From assembly GCA_019095985.1 (NCBI GenBank), contig CM032660.1, positions 17,040,766-17,104,765 of the forward strand: 64,000 bases of DNA. Direction: 5' to 3'. Of this stretch, positions 36,940-50,300 are shown in pieces; the stretch's first letter is position 1; the number at the start of each line of letters is the position of its first letter. Under the pieces are notes generated by a model, which worked only from the letters and a program-made list of their open reading frames with translations, made no database searches and was not told where the DNA came from. The DNA is from Streblospio benedicti. Lineage: Eukaryota > Annelida > Polychaeta > Spionida > Spionidae. The translations under genes were made by a program, and so were the position numbers.

Positions 36940-37720
36940 TGTACAAACTAAACTGTGCACACACCCACTTTTAGCAGGTAAGTTAGCAGGTGTCCAATAT
37001 GCCTATGGTGCTTTCGTCTGCGTGCAGCGCTTTATTTATACATATAGAGTGTCTCCTGAGAGCTTGTTTACTTGAAGATGTCTTTTGGTAAGAACAGATT
37101 GATTATGTAATGTCATTAGAATGCCCTTGTTAAATAGAGACCATGTACATGACATGTAAGCGGTAGCTTAGATTGCTTTACAATAAATAAAGTGGATACG
37201 TTATGCACATTTTATGATACAACAAACTATCGTTAAATGCGGCATAGTATATGTCATGTTAACTGAATCAGAGATGACTGTAACATGATCTATAATAGGT
37301 TTTGTAATCCAAAGAAAAAAATGTTTGGCTAGATATCAAGAAATGAGCCCGTACTTGTCAGCACAGCAAATTACTCTAGCTTATATAATAAAAAATCACT
37401 GTGGCTGGAGGAATATGGTACCATAGTTGTAAGCAGAGCATGAAAACAATGTTGATCGACAGTAGACTTTATGTGCTCTATAGACACCTGCAAATTGAGC
37501 ATATGATCTCATTAGTTATTATTGCCTATGGTTACTAATAACTACCGTAATCACAATTTCCTCTGAGAGAGGAAGAGTAGAAGCTTTAAGGCTTCAACTA
37601 AGACTAAGTATATACGGGACCGTTCAGTATTTATGAAAGGGTGGGGTAGGAGGATTTTAGGACGGGCCATGAACTTTTGTCACAATGTTTGGAGGGGGGG
37701 CTATCCTTTTTTCACACAAT
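36195..37720. repeat. Duplicated block A (carries PACRG exons 1-2)
   Basis: Matches 38472-39976 (A') end to end except for many 1-6-bp indels. This copy keeps the intact PACRG exons. Its right part (from 37172) is also repeated at 43401. Confidence 0.9.
36486..36650 (+). mobile_element. tRNA-derived SINE (Ser/Leu-like)
   Basis: GGCCGAGTGGATAGGGAGTT resembles the A-box region of Ser/Leu tRNAs, and GGTTCAATTCC is a good B box about 40 bp on. A non-tRNA body follows. A second, indel-altered copy lies at about 38763-38930 inside the duplicated block. Confidence 0.65.
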
Positions 37721-38468
37721 TTTGAGGGGGGTGGGCTATCAATTTTTTCACATAAAATTTACCCCCATTTTTTTAGAGATTCTGTACTACAATTTACTGT
37801 TTTATATTATGGATATCCATCAAATAGGATTTTAGTTAACCGACAATGAATGCGTTTACTGTTGGGGGTCGGGTGGGGGGGGGGGGGATGGGGGGAGGAT
37901 CATCAATTTTTGTCACATGAAATTGAGGGGGGTTACCAATTTTTTCACCGAGGTTTGAGGGGGGCTATTAATTTTTTCACAGCAATTTCGGAAAATCCTC
38001 CTACCCCACCCTGTCACAAATACTGAATGGTCCCTAATAAGACCATGAATAATACCATTTCTCGTGGTCTCAAGCCTTCATAATATACTGTCACGAACCT
38101 CCTTAAACAGACAACCTCTATGTATAGAGACCTCTTGATACACGTCCTTTCAGCAGTCTTGATAGGGTGGCTCCATTGTAACCCATGTTCCATTTTAACC
38201 CATGTTTATCTAGACAGTGTTACAGATTGCCATTGATTCAATTTCCGTATCACATTGATATTGCTAATTATTACATAAATTTGATGAAGAACATGTTTGT
38301 TTGAGCATATTAAGTAACTCATTTAAACAATTCTTATTTCATAAAATTATGGCGATTCACAAAAATAATACTGTGCAAAAATATGATACAATGAGACGTT
38401 TCTGTTTCCTACAATATGTGTTTCAAGCTTTTCCCCGTGTGAAGGTAAAAAAGAAATCTTTGTAGGGA
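37172..38468. repeat. Duplicated block B, copy 1
   Basis: Matches 43401-44702 at near identity, including a 419-bp GGGACC MITE and a short MITE-like segment at 38094-38187. It ends at GTAGGGATCTGCTT; after that point this copy runs into A' while the other runs into C'. Confidence 0.9.
37616..38034. mobile_element. Harbinger-like MITE, GGGACC family, best copy
   Basis: Inverted ends GGGACC(G/A)TTCAGTATTT(A/G)TG, then AGGGTGGGGTAGGAGGATTTT on both arms. The right flank is TAA; the left flank is TAC here but TAA in the allelic copy at 43839. Its second copy spans 43839-44236; a cut copy starts at 39873. Confidence 0.75.
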
Positions 38469-38471
38469 TCT

Positions 38472-39976
38472 GCTTATGGTCTTCAGTTGACAATACTGAA
38501 CATTTCGATGGGTGTACTGATTTATCAGAAATTTGTGCTCCTCACTCTCCAGCGTAGCTTGCTGCCCCCCTCACGCCGTCTGCTATGTAGTCGCCGCGCT
38601 CATAGAACAGGCGGAACTGTGTGGGTCACCCTGTGGCACGCGCTGACGGAACGCGCCTGCCTGAGGGGGCCCGTTGCCGCCGCCCCTGCCCCACGCTGGT
38701 AGAGGAGAGGCACAGGGCGCATGTAGAGTAGAACCTCTCCACTCTACGAGCACGTCTGTGCCTGCAGTCAAGCGGGGAGTTGGACCGATGATAGAAGGTT
38801 GTCGGTCTGGATTCCTGTCAGGTCTGGTGATTGGTGCTGAGCAAACTTATCAGTAAAAGTTGCACACTGCTCTCAGTGCCTATAATGCTATAGGTATATA
38901 GCTGGGCAAGAGAATGCTAACATGATTTAAAAAGCTATGGTTGTGATATGCCCTAGTTGAGATGACATAGTGTGTGGAAGGGGTGCCAATGAAATCCTGG
39001 TATATGCGTTTAAAGGGCGGGATAGTAAAAAGGACCCCCCAATGGAATGAATGAATGCACTGATGAAATGAATTTTCAAATCTAATATAATTAGCTAAAA
39101 TGAGTGCAATTGTTCTTTCCTCTTGGTGTGTGTGATATCAAGCAACCTGTTTTTCTGCCCCTGGGTGGGGTCTTCATGACACACATGTACGCCATCCATT
39201 GTACAAACTAAACTGTGCACACACCCACTTTCTTAGCAGGTAAGTTAGCAGGTGTCCAATATGTGCCTATGGTGCTTTCTGCGTTTATGTGCAGCGCTTT
39301 ATTTATACATATAGAGTCTCTCCTGAGAGTTTGTTTACTTGAAGATGTCTTTTGGTAAGAACAGATTACCATGTAAATGTCATTAGAATTCCCTTTGTAG
39401 GAGACCATGTACATGACATGTAAGCGGTAGCTTAGATTGCTTACAATAAATAATAAAGTGATACGCGTTATGCACATTTTATGATACAACAACAAACTAT
39501 CGTTAAATGCGATAGTATATGTCATGTTAACTGAATCAGAGATGACTGTAACATGATCTATAATAGAAGTTTTGTAATCCAAAGAAAAAAATGTTTGGCT
39601 AGATGTCAAGAAATGAGCCCGTACTTGTCAGTACAGCAAATTACTCTAGCTTATAATAAAAAATCACTGTGGCTGGAGGAATGGTACCATAGTTGTAAAG
39701 CAGAGCATGAAAACAATGCTGATCGACAGACTTTATGTGCCTCTATATAGACACCTGCAAATTGAGCATATGATCTCATTAGTTATTATTGCCTATGGTT
39801 ATTAATAACTACTGTAATTCTCTGAGAGGAAGAGGGAAGCTTACAAGGCTTCAACTAAGCACTAAGTATATAAGGACCGTTCATATTTATGAAAGGGTGG
39901 GGTAGGAGGATTTTAGGACGGCCATGAACTTTTGTCACAATGTTTGAGGGGGCTATCCTTTTTCACACAATTTTGA
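38472..39976. repeat. Duplicated block A', second copy of the PACRG 5' exons
   Basis: Counterpart of 36195-37720. The exon 2 copy (about 38545-38698) and exon 1 copy (about 39118-39205) contain small insertions and deletions that shift the frame, so they cannot replace the real exons. The pattern of scattered short indels, in coding and non-coding parts alike, is more like poorly corrected long-read sequence than old decay. Confidence 0.85.
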
Positions 39977-40547
39977 TTATACATCTAATTCGAATTTAAA
40001 TCTAATTCTACAATTAGATCACAAAATGTAAACCCCACCCTTCACTTGTGCTGGTTTATAGTGATCTAATTTACGCTTCATTACATCTGCCTCATCCCAG
40101 GTATTTCAACACCCTCCGGACTTGTCTCTCTAATGGTTTTGCAAAATTTTTAACTATTTTTGATACACAGCCCCTTCTTTGTTACAGTTCCCTTTTCTGG
40201 CTGGTAAGTGATTATATTGGAGACAAGTGATCAGTATGTGAGAGGTCAATTAGCACCTCAAGGCCATGCAAAAACCCTGTCCAGAGCAAAAACAAAAACG
40301 CTTTTGCAAAGCACATTATTGAAAAACATGGGGTTGGGGAAAAGGTCAAATTCGGATTTAAAATAGTTAAAAATTTTGCAAAACCATTAGAGAGACAAGT
40401 CCGGGAGGGTGTTGAAATACTTGGGATGAGGGCAGATGTAGTAATGAACTCAAAATTAGATCACTATAAACCAGCAATAAGAAGGGTGGGGTTTACAGAC
40501 ATTTTAGACGAATTAGAATTAGATTTAAATCTGAATTAGATGTATAA
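39977..40547. mobile_element. Foldback element with long inverted arms
   Basis: A 571-bp element with arms of about 180 bp. Both begin TTATACATCTAATTC and contain GGTTTATAGTGATCTAATTT, TTTCAACACCCTCC and GGACTTGTCTCTCTAATGG in inverted orientation. The central spacer is about 200 bp. It begins inside a truncated GGGACC MITE at the end of block A'. Confidence 0.8.
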
Positions 40548-40904
40548 TAGAAGTAAGGGAAATTAGTGCTCTGATATGGATAATGGGTGCAGTATGGCAC
40601 AGTATAGTTATGTCTAACCTATTAGTGTTGTTTTATTGTAATATAATATATTAATGCATAATTGATAATCCTTTATGAAGAAAATGGTACAAGTTTTAAT
40701 ATTGTTGTATTTTAATCAAAAGTTTATACTTTTAATGTTTTCATATTTCTGAATAGCTCTTAATATTTTGTATATGGTGGTGTATTTAGTATATCATGTA
40801 ATGTAAGCAGTGATGGCAAATTTGAAAAAGGAGTCTGTGGACTTGTGAAATAAAATAAATGAGAGAGAAAAGTTTGTGTTTTTGGGAATAAGTGAACAGC
40901 AGAG
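40548..40904. other. Single-copy spacer
   Basis: AT-rich sequence found only once in the window, between the foldback element and block C. It ends with AAATAAAATAAATGAGAGAG, resembling a retroposon or 3' UTR tail. No coding was recognised. Confidence 0.35.
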
Positions 40905-43400
40905 TAAGGCCTAAATGAGTGTCCGATACCTGTGCCTCTTACGACAAAACGCCCTGCTTTTCAATTGTAACACTTTAAACCGTTAAAATGTCCTTGTTGT
41001 TATTAGAATTATGAATGCGGAAAAAAGAATCAATGGCAATGCGTAGCACTGACTGACCAAATATGGGTTACAATGGAACCACACTATGAAGACCACTCAA
41101 AGGAATGGCATCAAGTGGTCTCTTTAGAGGTTGTCCTTTAAGGAGGTTCATGGTAATATCTTTATGAGTTGGGGCTTAAACCAAGCGACATTCGCTCATG
41201 TCAGAGACAAAAACGCTCTGTCGCGTATTAATACTTATTTAATAGGCAAAAACATTTTTCTTTATGTTGTGACATAGTTTTACTGAACATGATCATTGAA
41301 TATTGTAATTATTCGTATCGCTACGGCACAGCGCGCATGACTATGTCAATTATATTAGTTAGAAATTTGTAATTCTACACAGAAACAAAAAATTTATATT
41401 CAATTATTGATGTCATCGGGACCTCAAACTGAAAACATCTTCCATAATAACTTGCGTTGTAATAATGACTAATCCTCACAATCTTGCTTAAGTGTACTGT
41501 ATTTTTTGGTTAAAGCGCATGTTAATCCTTCACTGCGTTAGTATATTGCTCAATCATGTTCATGATTTGTCTTCAAGTAACAGCCGTGCCCTGTATATGT
41601 AATAGCTCACAATGAAAGCAAAGCACATCAGATGGCAACAAAGTCAATATTTTGACTGTTTTGGAGAGAAAAATACCAAACACTGCAACTGCACAAATAT
41701 TGGTTATGAATAATAATAAATGCAATGAGTTGACACCGCCTGTTTTTGACCAAGGTTTCTCATGAAAAATGCATCAGCTTTTCTCTCTTTCTTTTTCCTC
41801 CCATTGAGCTAATTGAGCAGAAGCTCATAAAAGAAAATACTTATTCATGTTCACACGTATAAATGCATTGGACTCTAAAAATATTAATAGTACAAGTGAA
41901 GTGTCATAAGCATACTCAGCCTGCACCTTTCACACAAAAAAACATATTTAATTTTAATGCTTTTTGTTTTGATCATGCATCCTAAACTCCAACGATACTT
42001 ATTAGGTGTGGACACCCCACCCACCACTTCCAAAAATCTGAATTCCTAATGGTTGTTTTATTTATAAATGTATAAGATGGTCAGAATGATACAATGTATG
42101 CTATTTAAAATATTTTTGACTGCACCTACACCCATTGATATATAGAATGGAAAAAAAGCCTGTGTCTACTTTCTAAACATAAAACATGATATGCATCATT
42201 AGCATATTTCGTTGCCCACAATGAAGTTCATAGGTTAATAAATGGAAATAATGATTGTTCCCAAATTCATAGGTCGTTCGACTCACAGCATTTTCACGGA
42301 CATTCAAATATTCTCTGCCCGCGTATCAACCTTTTAAACGTCTATTTGATGCTACTGGTAGGCAAAATCTCATGTGGACTTTTATCTCATTGCATAATGA
42401 ATGTCGTGATGCGTATGAATACTAGTGACAATGTGTTACGTTACTGTAACTGTGTGGCTCTTCTATCAGAGGTTCTGCAATTTGATGGTCGCGTTATGCT
42501 TTATGAAGGTGTGTGGCCGCATCTAATGCGAGACTTTGGTCGCTCTCCAGACAGGGACAGATAGTTGCCCGACATGCTATGATGCAAAGGAATGTATATA
42601 ATCATTTTCATGAATAGTTAATGCATCATCAGACATTGCTGCCGTGTTCCATAAATCGGCCATGATGTTGATCTTCATTTGACACAAAACATATTTGTTA
42701 AGTTACAGCCATATTTATTCGTAAATCTGAATCATCACAGTTCAAGACAAAATGAGTCCATCCATGCTAAAAAAGATTATTTTTAGACTAAAAAGTGTTC
42801 GCCATCGTCGCGTCGTAGGCATTTCCTGTGGTTTCACCCTGTCTGGATTATGGTGTTTCCATTCGCAGAATCCTCCCTGGAAGTGAAACGCAAATAAATG
42901 AGGTTAAATATAAAAAAGACACTATAAGCTTTCCTTCTCAATCTCTTTAAATGGTGAGCACAGATCACCTGCAGCCCGGCGGCCCGGTGCTGACTAATTT
43001 TGGCTTGGGCTGGCTAAGGCAAAGTTCATTGGCCTGTTTGGGAGTTCTCAAGGCAGCCAGACACTTTTTGACATGGCTGGCTACTTTCATACTGCCGCCC
43101 TTTGATGAGTTTCGTATCCTTCTAGCTTATCTGAACCTATCATCAATGCAAAAGCTCACTGATATTAAAGTTGGGGGCGTAGGCAAGCATCAAGAAATCA
43201 CACAATCCTAAATTCTCATTTCCCGGCATCAGATTTTTGGCCTTTTTTCCTACATCCCACAACTAAGGCCTCACACCATACTTATTTGAAATCCCACATC
43301 CCTCTTTGTGGCCTCCATTCCTACATCCATTATTTCGGCCATTTCCACACGCTCCCACCTCCTCATAAACCTTGCTTATAATGCTTAAAACCTCACCACA
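40905..43400. repeat. Duplicated block C
   Basis: Matches 44706-47327 (C') with many small indels. It carries a damaged copy of the last MPST exon and stops at CCTCACCACA, just short of where C' enters MPST exon 7. Confidence 0.9.
42787..42876 (-). pseudogene. Second copy of MPST last exon
   Basis: Counterpart of 46674-46763 with the same AG acceptor and GGATTCTGCGAATGGAAACA start. Single-base indels (for example in the CAGGGTGAAACC part and in the T-run before the stop) break the frame that is open in the other copy. Confidence 0.75.
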
Positions 43401-44702
43401 GATAGATGTTTACAATAAATAAAAGTGGATACGTTATGCACATTTTATGATACAACAAACTATCGTTAAATGCGGCATAGTATATGTCATGTTAACTGAA
43501 TCAGATGACTAATCTATAATAGGTTTTGTAATCCAAAAGAAAAAAATGTTTGGCTAGATGTCAAGAAATGAGCCCGTACTTGTCAGCACAGAAATTACTC
43601 TAGCTTATATAATAAAAATCACTGTGGCTGGAGGAATATGGTACCATAGTTGTAAGCAGAGCATGAAAACAATGCTGATCGACAGTAGACTTTATGTGCT
43701 CTATAGACACCTGCAAATTGAGCATATGATCTCATTAGTTATTATTGCCTATGGTTACTAATAACTACCGTAATCACAATTTCCTCTGAGAGAGGAAGAG
43801 TAGAAGCTTTAAGGCTTCAACTAAGACTAAGTATATAAGGACCGTTCAGTATTTATGAAAGGGTGGGGGTAGGAGGATTTTAGGACGGGCCATGAACTTT
43901 TGTCACAATGTTTGGAGGGGCTATCCTTTTTTCACACAATTTTGAGGGGGGTGGGCTATCAATTTTTTCACATAAAATTTACCCCCATTTTTTTAGAGAT
44001 TCTGTACTAAAATTTACTGTTTTATATTATGGATATCCATCAAATAGGATTTTAGTTAATCGACAATGAATGCGTTTACTGTTGGGGGTCGGATGGGGGT
44101 GGGGGGGAGGATCATCAATTTTTGTCACATGAAATTGAGGGGGGTTACCAATTTTTTCACCGAGGTTTGAGGGGGGCTATTAATTTTTTCACAGCAATTT
44201 CGGAAAATCCTCCTACCCCACCCTGTCACAAATACTGAATGGTCCCTAATAAGACCATGAATAATACCATTTCTCGTGGTCTCAAGCCTTCATAATATAC
44301 TGTCACGAACCTCCTTAAACAGACAACCTCTATGTATAGAGACCTCTTGATACACGTCCTTTCAGCAGTCTTGATAGGGTGGCTCCATTGTAACCCATGT
44401 TCCATTTTAACCCATGTTTATCTAGACAGTGTTACAGATTGCCATTGATTCAATTTCCGTACCACATTGATATTGCTAATTATTACATAAATTTGATGAA
44501 GAACATGTTTGTTTGAGCATATTAAGTAACTCATTTAATCAATTCTTATTTCATAAAATTATGGCGATTCACAAAAATAATACTGTGCAAAATATGATAC
44601 AATGAGACGTTTCCTGTCACTGTATCACTATATAGTATGTGTTTCAGAAAGCTTTCCCCGTGTGAAATGAGGTAAGAGGTAAGAAATCTTTGTAGGGATC
44701 TG
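43401..44702. repeat. Duplicated block B', copy 2
   Basis: Counterpart of 37172-38468; includes the second copy of the GGGACC MITE (43839-44236). It passes directly into C' at 44706, which is probably the true genomic order. Confidence 0.85.
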
Positions 44703-44705
44703 CTT

Positions 44706-47327
44706 GTGAGCCTAAAATGAGTGTCCGATACCTGTGCACATCTTACGACATTACAAAACGCCCTGCTTTCAATTGTAACACTTTAAACTGCTAAAATGTC
44801 CTTGTTGTTATTAGAATTATGAATGCGGAAAAAGAATCAATGGCAATGCGTAGTAGCACTGACTAGATAAATATGGGTTACAATGGAACCACACTATGCA
44901 GAGCACTCAAAGGAATGGCATCAAGTGGTCTCTTTAGAAAGGTTGTCGCTTTAAGGAGGTTCATGGTAGTATCTTTATGAAGGTTTGGGGCTTAAACCAA
45001 GCGACATTCGCTCATGTCAGAGACAAAAAACGCTCTGTCGCGTATTACTTATTTAATAGGCAAAACATTTTTCTTTATGTTGTGATATAGTTTTAATTGA
45101 ACATGATTCATTGAATATTGTAATTATCTGTATCGCTACGGCACAGCGCGCATGACTATGTCACCTATATATTAGTTAGAAATTTGTAATTCTACACAGA
45201 AACAAAAATTCTATATTCACTATTGATGTCATCGGGACCTCACAAACTGAAACATCTTACATAATCCAGTGTTGTAATAATGACTAATCCTCAATCTTGC
45301 TTAAGTGTGTACTGTATTTTTTTTGTTAAAGGTACTCTGTATTGTACAGTTAATCCTTCACTGCGTTAGTATATTGCTCAACGTAACCATGGTTCCACAT
45401 TTGGTTCTGCTAACAGTTGTGCCTGTATACATAATAGCTCACAATGAAAGCAAAGCACAAAGCACATCAGATGGCAACAAAGTCAATATTTCCTTGACTG
45501 TTTTGGAGAGAAAAAATACCAAACACTGCAACTGCACAAATATTGGTTACGTGAATAATAAATGTACGAGCGACACCGCCTGTTTTAGCAACGACCAAGG
45601 TTTCTCATGAAAAATGCATCAGCTTTTCTCTTTCTTTTCCTCCCATTGAGCTAATTGAGCAGAAGCCTGCAGGTGCGAAAGGTAAATGCATTATTCATGT
45701 TCACACGTAGTATATGTAAATGCATTGGACTCTAAAAATATTAATAGTACAAGTAGTTGTCATAAGCATACTCAGCGCCCCCCCCCACAAAAAAAAACAT
45801 ATTTAATTTTAATGCTTTTGTTTTTGATCATGCATCCTAAACTCCAACGATGACTTATTAGGTGCGGACACCCCCACCACCACTTCTCCAAAAATCTGAA
45901 TCTCCTAATGGTTGTTTTATTTTAGAACTACAAGATGGTCAGAATGATACAATGTATGCTATTTAAAATATTTTGGACTTGCACCCCACACCCATTGATA
46001 TATAGAATGGAAACGTGGCCTGTGTCTATACTTTAAACATAAACATGATATGATTGTTAGCATATTTTCGTTATTCAGCCAATGAAGTTCATAGGTTAAT
46101 AAAGCTCAGAAATAATGATTTCCGTTCCCACCATAGGTCGTTCGACTCATGGCTACAGCATTTTCACGGACATTCTAAATATTCTCTGCCCGTTGCACAA
46201 CCTTTTTAAACGTCTAATATTTGACAAGTACTGGTAGGCAAATTCCTAAGGTGGACTTTTATTTCAATTGCATAATGAATGTCAGATGTGTATGAATACT
46301 AGTGACAATGTGTATTACGTTACTACGTGTAACTGTGTGGCTTCCTTTTAACAGAGGTTCCCCTGCACTTTGATGGTCGCGTTATGCATTATGAAGGTGT
46401 GGCCGCATCTAATGCGAGACTTTGGTCGCTCTCCAGACAGGGATGATAGTTGCCTGACATGCATATGATGCAAAGGAATGTATAATCATTTTCATGAATA
46501 GTTAATGCATTGGTCAGACATTGCTGGTTGTGGAAACCTATAAAATCGGCCATGATGTTGATCTCTTCATTTGACACAAACATATTTGTTAAGTTACAGC
46601 TATTTATTCGTAAATCTGAATCATCACAGTTCAAGACAAATGAGTCCATCCACGCTAAAAGATTATTTTTAGACTAAAAGTGTTCGCCATCGTCGCGTCG
46701 TAGGCATTTCCCTGTGGTTTCAATTCTGTCTGGATTATGGTGTTTCCATTCGTAGAATCCTCCCTGGAAGTGAAACGCAAATAAATGAGGTTAAATATAA
46801 AAGACACTATAAGCTCTTCAATCTCTTTAAAATGTAGGAAAGTACAGATCACCCGTAGCTTGCCCGGCGGCCCGGTGCTGGCTAATTTTAGCTTGGGCTG
46901 GCTGGTTGCAAAAGTTCATTGGCCTGTTTGGGAGTTCTCAAGGCAGCCAGACACTTTTTGACATGGCTGGCTACTTTTCATACTCGCCGCCCTTTGATGA
47001 GTTTCGTATCCTTCTAGAAGCCATCTGAACCTATCACTGTGCAAGTGCTCACTGATATTGGGGGAGGAGTTGGGGGCGTATAAAGCAAGCATCAAGAAAT
47101 CCCACAATCCTAATCTTTGGGCCTTATTTCCCGCATCAAGATTTTTTGGCCTTTTTTCCTACATCCCACAAATTCTAAGGCGTTTTCCTCACACCATACT
47201 TATTTGAAATTCCACATCCCTCTTTTGTGGCCTTTTTTCCCACATCCATTTTTTCGGCCATTTCCACCACACGCTCCCACTTCCTCATAAAACCTTGCTT
47301 ATAATGCTTAAAACCTCACCAGATAGA
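44706..47327. repeat. Duplicated block C', carrying the functional MPST 3' end
   Basis: Counterpart of 40905-43400. It contains the open last MPST exon and connects without a break to MPST exon 7 at 47320. Confidence 0.9.
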
Positions 47328-50300
47328 GCGAAGCCTTGGTGCCTCCACAGAGCCAGACGGCCAGCAGCAGGGAGCAGGAAGCCATGCCGTTGCTGCAGTA
47401 CACTATCATAGGCCTCATAGGGTCAACACCAGCACCGGCAAATACTGAAACAGATGCACAATCATCCTCATCTATTTCGGGCTATGTATTCAATTCATAA
47501 GTTATTGGAAATAGCTCTGTGGGTGGGTTTGTATGGAAGTGGGAAAAAGGCCGAAGAAAATAGGGATGTGCGAAAAACCGCCAAAAAAGAGGGATGTGGG
47601 ATTTCAAGAAGTGGGATGTGGGAAAAAATGCCTTAAAATTTGTGGGATCTGGGAAAAAACGGTGTCAACATTTAGGGATATGAGAAATATGCGCCCCCCC
47701 CCCCAAATGGAATGTGGGAATTCTTGACCCCTTATACCCCCCCCCCCCTTATCCATTTAATTGACAAGGCATTGAAAATAAGCCTCAAAGCCTGTCATCC
47801 ATCTAAACTGATCGTTTTATGTGATAGATTTCTGATGGCAAACGTAATCCAATCTCGCTCTATGCCTTTTAAATCAAATTTATCCTAAAGTCATAAGCAG
47901 TGGCTGTCTGCATTACTATTGACTGTGTTGTTAGCCCGGCTGTTAGATCCATGCATCAAGAGAAAGCATATTGCTGAGAGATTATACCCTAATGCGTGAC
48001 ATCAAAGTACTTAGGTTTTTAGTTGAACTTTGGTCCATAAACGGTTGTTAATGGCCAGGACGAGCCTTAAAGTGAGCATGGGCACTTGTAGAAATACTTA
48101 AGGTAATTTATTATGATAATGATAAACTGGGCTTGAATCGAAATCTTTGTATTCACCTTTTTTAAGTTGATCAACGTTCTTGAACACGTGTTTCTCCATA
48201 TCAAGCAACGACGTCAAGTAAGGGATGCTTTTGGCTCCAGGGATGTGTCCATCGATGTAGTAGGGAGTTGGTCTGCAAATGTACTGAAACCTGTCTTATG
48301 TGAACAACTTTGAGTGAAAAGTGTCCTCATAAACCAGGTGTCCTTGACAGAAGGGCGTAATTAATATATGAAATATACACAGAAAATGCACGAGAGAAGT
48401 GGAAATAAGTATCAACAGGTGTCCTTAAAAGCGGGTATAGGGAAAGTATCCAATTCACAACATACCAATTAGCCACAATTGTAAAACAGTAAAATTTTCC
48501 CAATACCCTACCAATATGATATTTACACACTGGGCCTGCCCTCGCTACTTCAAATGCAGGATCTACTTAATGAAGAATTAAAGAACCAGGACGCCAATAT
48601 GCATGTGGTTATACATTCAATCCTTTTGAAAATACCGCCATATTTATAGTGGCAAAGTTGATGGATGAACGTAACAGTAAGGAGCAAAACCCACAGCAAC
48701 GGATGCTCGCCGTACGGCTGCCGTACGTCAAATCTGCCGCACGGCGATTATAAACCCACCGTGACGGATCATATTAATTGACGTACGGCTGCCGTGCGAC
48801 AGCTGGAGTTAGCACACATGATTATTATAAATCTTATTTAAATATTATGGATATTAGTATTATTATTGTCATTATTAATTTTAACGACAAGAAAAAGTAT
48901 AGTCACTATAATATACACACGATCTCACCAAACGTCTATCAACGTCACTATACAAAGAAATAGATCTACATGAACGTAACTAGACTATAAACGTATAAAA
49001 CTTGTCTATGTGATGAGTATCTGAGTTTAAATTGAAGCACACAATATCATTGTGAAATAAGTTTGAAACACGGCATTCAATCAACTTATAAGCGTATAAC
49101 TAGTAAAGAATTATTTACAGGTGTGCTAAGGTGATTTGTCGTAAGGCTATATTTGATACCAATCCGTCAGTATGGGTTTTACCCAATAGAAAAATTACTA
49201 AAGCAATCCATACGACGCCGTACGGCGCTGTAAGACGCCGTACGGCTCGTTCGTGTCAATTGCGCCCCGAGGCAATCGAGAAATCTGCCGTACGACAGAA
49301 TTTCACTGTGTGTTTTACCTTATATAAAATGCATTGGAGCAATCGGCACGAAGTTGACGTACGGCTCCCCTACGGCTGCCGTACGTTGCTATGGGTTTTG
49401 CCACTAAGTGATGTTTATTTTTCAAAATTGACCACAGACATTCTGATTCAAGGAAGTTTATGACTAGTTCACGCTAACCTTGTGTCTATGATCTGAAACT
49501 GTGGGTTGTCAGCCAAAACTGACAGTCCTTCTTTGCTGGCCATTAGGTCGATATGGTGCTGCACAATAAAATCTCCAAGCTAGAATAAAGAATTTACAAT
49601 ACTTTATCTACCACAAAGTCTTATGTCAAATTCCAATATTAAAACACGAATATATGCATAGAAAGTATTGATCTGATGTCTCTCACTTGGATACATATGG
49701 ATATACTTATAAATGAGAGTAGGCGGAAGTCACTATTATCACTTGCTCTTATTAGGTGGCAGAATACTCGGAGGCAGAATACTGCTGATCTCTTTAACGA
49801 TGTTTGGGACCGAGAAAAATGGTATTATCAAAGAAGTGGTCTGTATAGATTCTAATGTCTCTGTGATCCATAGCAATCAAGTTCCTACCACTGTATTGAC
49901 AATTTCACATAGCTGAAGACAGGGCCACTTGATGTAGTAAAATTTGAAGCTTAGGGTTCTAAAACCTGTCTTCAGCTATGTCAATACAGTGGTAGGAACT
50001 TACTTGCTATAGACCACACAGAGAGAAGATTGAAATTGAATTCACAAGCAGGTACGGGAAAACATATTAGGTCTCTATAGAGAGTTCATAATTCAAATGT
50101 TCTACTGTGATAATCATTTGGTGCACTGACTGTCTTTTCTGCCTCGTTCAAGATGGAGACTTCCCCAACTTCCAATGGGAACTGCAGGACGTTCTGCCAT
50201 CGGAACTTGCCTCCGTCCAGGAGAGACACGCGCCTGTGACCGTACAGCTGCAACACGATTAGACTAGGCATTATGGAATCCGATCGTGTACTTTATTTTG

